From Zanthoxylum bungeanum (lineage: Eukaryota; Streptophyta; Magnoliopsida; Sapindales; Rutaceae): 64,000 bases of DNA. Positions within the stretch are counted from its first letter, which is position 1, and every line of letters starts with the position of its first letter. A program made the position numbers and the translations under genes. Below are positions 57,623-64,000 of the stretch, piece after piece. The stretch covers positions 37,975 through 101,974 of the forward strand of contig SKCR01026824.1 of assembly GCA_019454045.1 (NCBI GenBank), written 5' to 3'. Under the pieces are notes generated by a model. The model was not told where the DNA came from. It did no database searches and worked only from the letters and a program-made list of their open reading frames with translations.

Positions 57623-59594
57623 TGTTGGTTTCTATAATATGTCCCAAACAAAGATTAAGCATATGAAATACTATAAATGAATATATATAAAAGACTTGAA
57701 GCATGGCGGAATCATACTTACAAAGCTATGTGATGAAGAAGATGATCAAATGGTGGAAGCTCCAAGTGTTGGAAGATTCGGCCAAGAGGAGGAAGAAGAC
57801 TTGAAGCTCCAAGCTTTTGTATTCCAAGCTCTTTGATGGTTTCCCTATCACCTCTTTTGATCCCTTGCTTGTGCTAGCAAAAATGGAGAATAGAAGATCA
57901 AATCTTCCTTTGCCCTTCCATGGAGTTCACGGCAATGTGAAGAAATTTGAGAGAGAAAGAGTTTTATGTAATTGATTTTTGTTTTTACCAAAAATCAATT
58001 TATATTTATGTCATAAAATTTATTAAATTAATAATAAATCTATGACACAAACCATGCAATGGCTTAGAGTGTCAAACACTCAAACTCCATGCAAAACATT
58101 TGAGTGTAATGCACACTATCACCATGCAATGCCTTTGAGTGTAATGCACACTATCACCATGCAATGCCTTATCAATTAAATAATGCATATAATGACAAGT
58201 GTCATGTGGGCCCCACACGTTTCCCAATGAAAGTGGGCCCACGTCCACTCACGCGTTCGGGTTCGATATTTCCGAAATACCGAGCTTACGTCGCGACGTT
58301 AATTAAACCGAATTTAAATAAATAATTGCGCCTAGCGAAATTATTATTTACGTCGCTAACGAATTAATTCTAAATTAACTCGTATGCCCGAATTAAAATC
58401 TAATTTCAATTTCGCGTCGAAATCGAATTTCGATTATTATATCGAATACAATAATTTTATCGATTAATTCCAAATTAATCGTTCTCTCTCTAAATTAGGC
58501 ACTTTATCCGAGATAAAGTTTCTCCGTAATTAATCCAAGATTAATTAAGTTCGAATCAAAATATCATAGGTGAATCTTCAGGAAGCGACCCAAGAGATCT
58601 CCGGATATTTTGGCAGTAAATACGGTCGTCGGATAATCCGAACACGTACGTACCTCGTACTACGTCTTTACCGATTCACAAGACAAGGTTGGCTTCTAGC
58701 AAAGCGCCATGCCTACCCAATTCTCCAGAAATATTCTTATAGGAATATAAGATCTATATCAAGCGTAGTATACCGTAGTATTGCGTACATCGATCCAGTA
58801 TCGGATGATCACATGTTAGGCCTGGGGCTGGAGATGTGTCTGCCCCGTACGAAACATATATCGGACATCAAGCAACCAGTCTCTTTAAATCGGACAATCC
58901 TGACCTGGTCATATTGTCCCGACGGTTGCAACCTTTTATAGAGTACTAGTTCTGTGCCCTGCGTGATCATCACCTCCATATGTCTGAAGCGATACTTCCA
59001 TCTCGACATCACATCCAGTACACTACGATTCTTGATAAACCCAGAAGAGGTGTAACAGAACCGGTTAAGGTCCCCAACCACCAAAACCAAAGTTTACCGA
59101 TTGTCGCAAGTACTAGCGATGTAAGTCTCAGGTTAAGACCATATACACCTACCCTGATGCGGCCTCCCATAGACACGTAGACATACTACCAATGGGATTC
59201 CGCGGGGTCTATCCAGAGCGAAGCTGTTTTCCGTACCATCGGTAAAACACAACCTCCTATCGCACTTGCATAAGTATCCAATACTTAAATATATGAGAAC
59301 TATGCCGTTGTGCCCTCACAACGTGCACAAGCGCAATACTAGTCTATTCCGCATTATCGATGTCCGATCTCGATAATACTCTGACTAGGGATATTTAATG
59401 ATTAAACCTTTATGGATTGATACTGTCTCATATCATCTCAATCCGGTACTAATCATATGGACTTTCGCCATTATATATCAAAGTAAATAACATTACAAAA
59501 CGGCAAAAGGCAATTTCATTATCACATAGTTAATTTTGTACAATAATACAATATCATTTACAAACAGTGACGCTATGGGACATAATGTCTAACA
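57623..59594 (-). repeat. Angela-1 5' LTR
   Basis: 1972 bp, nearly identical to the 3' LTR. Differences include one-base indels near 58029, 58167 and 59054 and a few substitutions. It carries the same 35-bp duplicate and the ACGTCGCGACGT palindrome. Confidence 0.93.
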
Positions 59595-59599
59595 ATTTC

Positions 59600-60722
59600 C
59601 TCTCTGTTAATTAATCCAAGATTAATTATTGTCGTAATTAATCCCAGATTAATTTTTCTCTCTCATAATTACTCCCAGATTAATTTTGTTCGAGTCAAAT
59701 GTCATCGGTGAATCTTTGGGAAGCGACCCAAAAGATCCACGGATATGTTGGTAGTAAATAAGTTATCGGACTATCCGAACATGTGCGTACTCTGTACCAC
59801 GTTCTTACCAATTTACAAGACATGGTTGGCTTCTAGCGAAACACCGTGCCTACCCAATTCTCCAGAAATATTAAACGAGGAATATATAATATTTATCAGG
59901 TGTAGTATACAAAGTATTGCGTATTACGATCCAGTATCGGATGTCACATGCTAGGCCTGGGCTGGAATTGTGTCTGCCTCTTACGAAGCATATATCGGAT
60001 CACTAGCAACTAGTCTCTGTAATCGGATAATCATGACCTAGTCATACTATCCCGATAGCTGTGACATTTAAGAGTAGTAGTTATGTATCCTTGCGTGATC
60101 ATCATCTCCATAAGACTGAAGTGATACTTCCATCTTGACATCACACCCAATACACTACGATTCTCAGTAAACCCAGAAGAGGCAAACACAGAAAGTGTTA
60201 AAGCCCCGAATGACCAAAACCAAAGCGTACTAATTATCGTAAGTATTAGTGATGCAAGTTTCAGGTTAAGACCAAATACACCTACCCTGATTCGGATTCC
60301 CATAGACACATAGTCATATTACTAATGGGATTCGGATGGGTTTATCCAGAGCGAAGCTCTTCCCGGTCCAATGGCTAATAGAACCTCCTATCACACTTGC
60401 ATAAGTATCCAATACTTAAATATATGAGAACTATGCCGTTAAGCTTCCATAACGCACACAAATGTAATACTAGCCTATTATGCATTATCGATGTCTAGTC
60501 TCGATAATACTACGACTATGGATATTTAATGATTAAACCTTTCTTGGATTAATAATGTCTCATATCTTATTAATCCGGAACTAATCATAAGGACTTTTAT
60601 CATTTATATATCTAAGTAATCCAATTACAAAATGATTAAAGAGAAATTTCATTTGTCATTTAGTTAATTTGTACAAAGAACACCACGTTTCTTACAAATA
60701 GTGGGGTCATAATTGTCCAACA
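59600..60722 (-). repeat. Angela-2 LTR, right part
   Basis: Continues 49516-50449 after the Angela-1 insertion and ends TGTCCAACA at 60722, followed by a polypurine tract (AAGTGGGATAT on the minus strand). Clearly more diverged than Angela-1. Confidence 0.85.
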
Positions 60723-61275
60723 ATATCCCACTTGGCCTATAGCCAATCACTCAAGTGTCTAACACATGAACTATGTACGGGTCGCTCATGCTTATACTGA
60801 GAAATCGCTTTCACCAATGGATATGCAAGGTTGTCATCTGATGGAATCTTGACATCGCCACAATGTATGATCTTATGAATCATATGAAATCATCGAAGTA
60901 CATACTTGGATCATTGATGAGACCGTGTTTCTTTAGCCTGTGCTGTAGCCCAGCTCAATTGCTAACAGAACTACTCCTAACCCAATTAGGAATTTTATAG
61001 ATCCAAAATGCTTCTTTTGCTGCCTCAGCGCTGCAACAATGTATTCCGCTTTTGTTGTTGAATCGACAACAATATCTTGCTTGGAAGATCTCCAGCTCAC
61101 TGTTCCGTTGTTCAAACAAAATATGTACCCTTATTGCAACTTATAGTCGTCTTTATTGTTTTGGAAACTTGTAACGGTGATCCCAGTCACCTCAAGTTCT
61201 CAATCTCCATAAATTAAGAAAGCATCCTTAGTTCCTCTAAGATACTTAAGGATGTTCTTAACATCAATCCAGATC
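60723..61275 (-). pseudogene. Angela-2 RNase H remnant
   Basis: Matches 52420-53000 of Angela-1. The frame 61115-60933 keeps VSWRSSKQDIVVDSTTKAEY, with one active-site position altered (TEAEY to TKAEY), and IKFLIGLGVVLLA. It ends abruptly at 61275 where the Angela-4 LTR begins. The rest of Angela-2 lies beyond the window or is lost. Confidence 0.8.
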
Positions 61276-63303
61276 TGTTGGATAATATGACCCATAGCGT
61301 CACTATTTGCACAGATCATTGTGTTGCTGTAGGAAATTAACTATGTAACAAGGAAATGCACTCTCGTCATTTTGTGATTAGATCACCTTAGATATATAAA
61401 TGAAGAGAGGTCCCTATGATTAGTTCCTGGATGAGATGATATGAGACAGTATCAGTCCACGAAGGATTAATCATTAATATCCATAGCCGTAGTATATATC
61501 GAGACTGGACATCGATAATGCGGAATAGGCTAGTATTGCACTTGTGCGCGTTGTGAGGGCACAACGGCATATTTCTCATATATATAAGTATTGGATACTT
61601 GTGCAAGTGCGATAGGAGTCGTGTTTCACCGATGGTACGGGAAACAGCTTCGCTCTGGATAGACCCTTCGGATCCCATTGGTATTATGACTAGGTGTCTA
61701 TGGGAGGCCGAAATCAAGGTAGGTGTGTATAGTCTTAACCTGAGACTCACATCGCTAATACTTACGACAATCGGTAAACTTTGGTTTTGGTGGTTTGGGG
61801 GATCTTAACTGGTTCTGTGTTCACCTCTTCTGGGTTTATAAGAGAGTCATAGTGTATTGGATGTGATGTCGAGACGGAAGTATCACTCCAGTCATAATGG
61901 AGATGATGTCACGCAGGATACGGTATTAGTGCTCTTAAGTGATGCGCATCCAATCGTGATATTATGACCAGGTCATGAATATTCGATTATAGAGACTATT
62001 TACCAGACATCCGATATGTGTTTCGGACGGGGCAGACACTTATCCAGCCCCAGCCCTAGCACGTGATTATCCGATACTGGACCGATATGCACAATACAAT
62101 CGTATACTACGCTTGATACAGATCTAGATATTCTTTGATGAATATGTCCGGAGAACTTGGGAGACTTGGTGCTTTGCTAGGAGTCGACCTTGTCTCGTAA
62201 ATCGGTAGTTTAGATTTTAGAATAGTACTGGTACGTACGTGATTCGGATACTCCGACGACCGTATTTACTGCCAGATTATCCAGGGATCTCATAGGTCGC
62301 TTCCCGATAATCCACCGATGACGCACAACTCGCACTCTTGAATAATCTGGGATTATAAAGAAGAGAGAAGAAAATTAATCTAGGATTAATAACGGAGATG
62401 TTTATCCGGGATAAAAATGTCGTCTAAAGAGAGAGAACGATTAATTCTGAATTAATCGATGTATTAATATATTCGATATATTAGACGAAATTAGATTTCG
62501 ACGCGGAATTAAAATTAGATTTTAATTCGGGCAAACGAGTTAATTTAGAATTAATTCGTTAGCGACGTAAATAATAATTTCGCTAGCCGCAATTATTCGA
62601 TTGAATTAACGTCGCGACGTAAGCTCGGTATTTCGGAAATATCGAACCTGAACGCGTGAGTGCACATGGGCCCACTTTCATTTGGAAACGTGTGGGGCCC
62701 ACATGACACATGTCATTCCAATGCACTCAATGTTATTGCATGTAGATAGTGTACAATGCACTCAATGTTATTGCATGGAAATTGAGTGTTTGACACTCTA
62801 AGCCATTGCATGTTTTGTGTCATAATTTTATTATTAATTTAATAAATATTATGGCATAAATATAAATTGATTTTTGGTAAATCATTTTAACTTAACACAA
62901 AAAAACTTCTTCTCTCTCAATTCTCTCTTCTCTCACGCCCAAATGAAGAAATTCTTCACTGGTTTGGAACCAGAAATGGCGTGAGCAATAGGGAAGCTAG
63001 AGTGGGTTTTCATGGTGAAAATTCAAGTGCTAGCACACTTACAAGTTTGCGAAGGTGGTAGGGAGGTTCACCCATGAGGCGGGACTCATCCGACGGAGTT
63101 GGAGCTTCGTTTTGAGACCTGAATTCTGTTTTGCAGGGACAGTGGACTGTTGCAGTTGGCGTGAAGGGCAATACGTTTTTGGCCTTGATTCGTCTTCAAA
63201 TCGACATAACCGATCAATGTGAGTATTCCCGGCTCTCCGTTGATGTATTCACACATTATTTCATGTCTTGATTTGATCTTGGGACCTTAGAATAAAACCA
63301 ACA
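61276..63303 (+). repeat. Angela-4 5' LTR
   Basis: Starts TGTTGGATAATATGACCC and ends AAAACCAACA, 2028 bp, plus orientation. It is inverted relative to Angela-1, -2 and -3. It carries ACGTCGCGACGT (about 62610) and a duplicated AATGCACTCAATGTTATTGC (62728, 62754). The candidate target duplication is AGATC (61271-61275). The partner is outside the window. Confidence 0.9.
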
Positions 63304-64000
63304 ATGGCATCAAGAGCTAATGTTGCAAGCATGAAAATGTAGGGCTTAAAATTTGGGTAAACTTGTTTTGAGCATGATTTGAATGAATTGATGTTTGAGT
63401 ATGCTTATAACATGTTTAAATTCATATTGGTTGGACTAATTTGTTAGAAAATTGATTTGGAATAATTTTCCCCAAAATATCATGTTGGCCGAATATGATG
63501 ATAATTTTGGAATTCTTGGAATATTTTTTTTGATTCATTTGATGAGTTGAATCAATTAGGATATGTTAATTTAAAACTAATTGGATTGGATTTTGAATTG
63601 AACATAAAATCCCAATTGATCACCTTGGCCGAATGGATTATGCCCTAAATGTCTTGGTAAATTTTGATTTTATGAACATTGGATGTGTATGAAATCATTC
63701 GGGAAGTTAATACGTTGTCGATTGTGTAATTAATCAGATTGAATTCAAATCGGACAAAATAACCTTCCTTGGGCGAGACTTAGAAGCATGTTTATGGGTT
63801 GATTTTTCATTATGTATGTTTGACATGTGATAATGATTGAATATGATTAATAAGACTAATTTGGTGTTTTAAAAATATTGATTTAGTTGATTAATCATGT
63901 AATGCACTTTAGGTAATTAATTGCGTAATTGGATTAGTGTAATTTAATTATTTAGGCTTAAATTAGATTTGGGCTTGAATTGTTGTATTGGCCTCCTATT
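63304..64000 (+). mobile_element. Angela-4 primer-binding site and leader
   Basis: TGGCATCAAGAGCTAATG at 63305 is the primer-binding site (initiator tRNA-Met type, one mismatch in TGGTATCA). The leader matches the Angela-1 leader next to its primer site (TTAAAATTTGGGTAAA, GAGTATGCTTATA). No gag is reached before the window ends. Confidence 0.85.

Larger units (their letters stand above)
50450..59594 (-). mobile_element. Angela-1: near-complete Copia element inserted in Angela-2 LTR
   Basis: It is bounded by TGTTGG and CTAACA with duplicated ATTTC at 50445-50449 and 59595-59599. LTRs of 1970 and 1972 bp flank 5203 bp with gag, protease, integrase, RT and RNase H in the standard Copia order on the minus strand. 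The integrase reads like the Angela/BARE lineage. The LTRs differ at only about 15 places by eye, so it is young. The single polyprotein frame is broken at several points. Confidence 0.95.

Overview
This window is plant nuclear DNA made almost entirely of nested LTR retrotransposons, and I find no host gene in it. The lineages present (Ogre, Retand, Angela, a chromovirus-like remnant) are typical of the repeat-rich heterochromatin of a flowering plant, probably a eudicot. I cannot name the species. Coding regions are recognisable gag, protease (PR), reverse transcriptase (RT), RNase H and integrase (IN), nearly all broken by stops, frameshifts or deletions. Labels used below: Ogre-a to -d, Retand-1, Chromo-1, Angela-1 to -4, Copia-O, Copia-H, solo LTRs K1 and K2.

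Layout. 1-1757: Angela-3, an LTR joined directly to the 5' leader, with all coding sequence deleted. 2049-9500: Ogre-a, a 5' LTR (2049-8039) carrying the solo LTR Ogre-b (2741-5595, duplicated ATAAC), then a primer-binding site and leader. 9510-10861: Copia-H, a minus-strand LTR. 10862-11459 and 39655-40990: the two halves of Chromo-1, split by Retand-1. 11465-39649: Retand-1 (duplicated CCATG), with plus-strand gag-pol at 12221-17605 and an antisense gene further 3'. Inside Retand-1 sits Ogre-c (18514-35096, GTTAG, minus strand). Inside Ogre-c sits Ogre-d (25072-34518, GATAG, plus strand), which has no protein genes and is filled with tandem repeats. K1 (about 37121-38752, TGAGT) also lies in Retand-1. 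41014 to about 49515: Copia-O, a degenerate element whose 3' LTR has a 1.4 kb tandem duplication and an inserted solo LTR K2 (46485-48719). 49516-61275: Angela-2, interrupted by Angela-1 (50450-59594, ATTTC). 61276-64000: the 5' LTR and leader of Angela-4, plus strand, running off the window.

The target-site duplications fix the insertion order: Chromo-1, then Retand-1, then Ogre-c, then Ogre-d; Angela-2, then Angela-1 and Angela-4; Ogre-a, then Ogre-b; Copia-O, then K2. Two elements have very similar LTR pairs and so look young: Angela-1, whose polyprotein is broken, and Ogre-d, which has no protein genes. Both probably moved using proteins supplied in trans.

The most unusual material is in the Ogre family. 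Its LTRs share a block of about 99 bp, a slot filled by different tandem repeats in different copies, a U5 hairpin whose stem changes in compensating pairs around a constant CGCGA loop, and an 11-base copy of the primer-binding core inside U5. Ogre-d also carries a 126-bp satellite-like array with a three-monomer higher-order repeat. The ORFs inside LTRs are mostly chance open frames, several starting at GTG or TTG, and are not annotated as genes.
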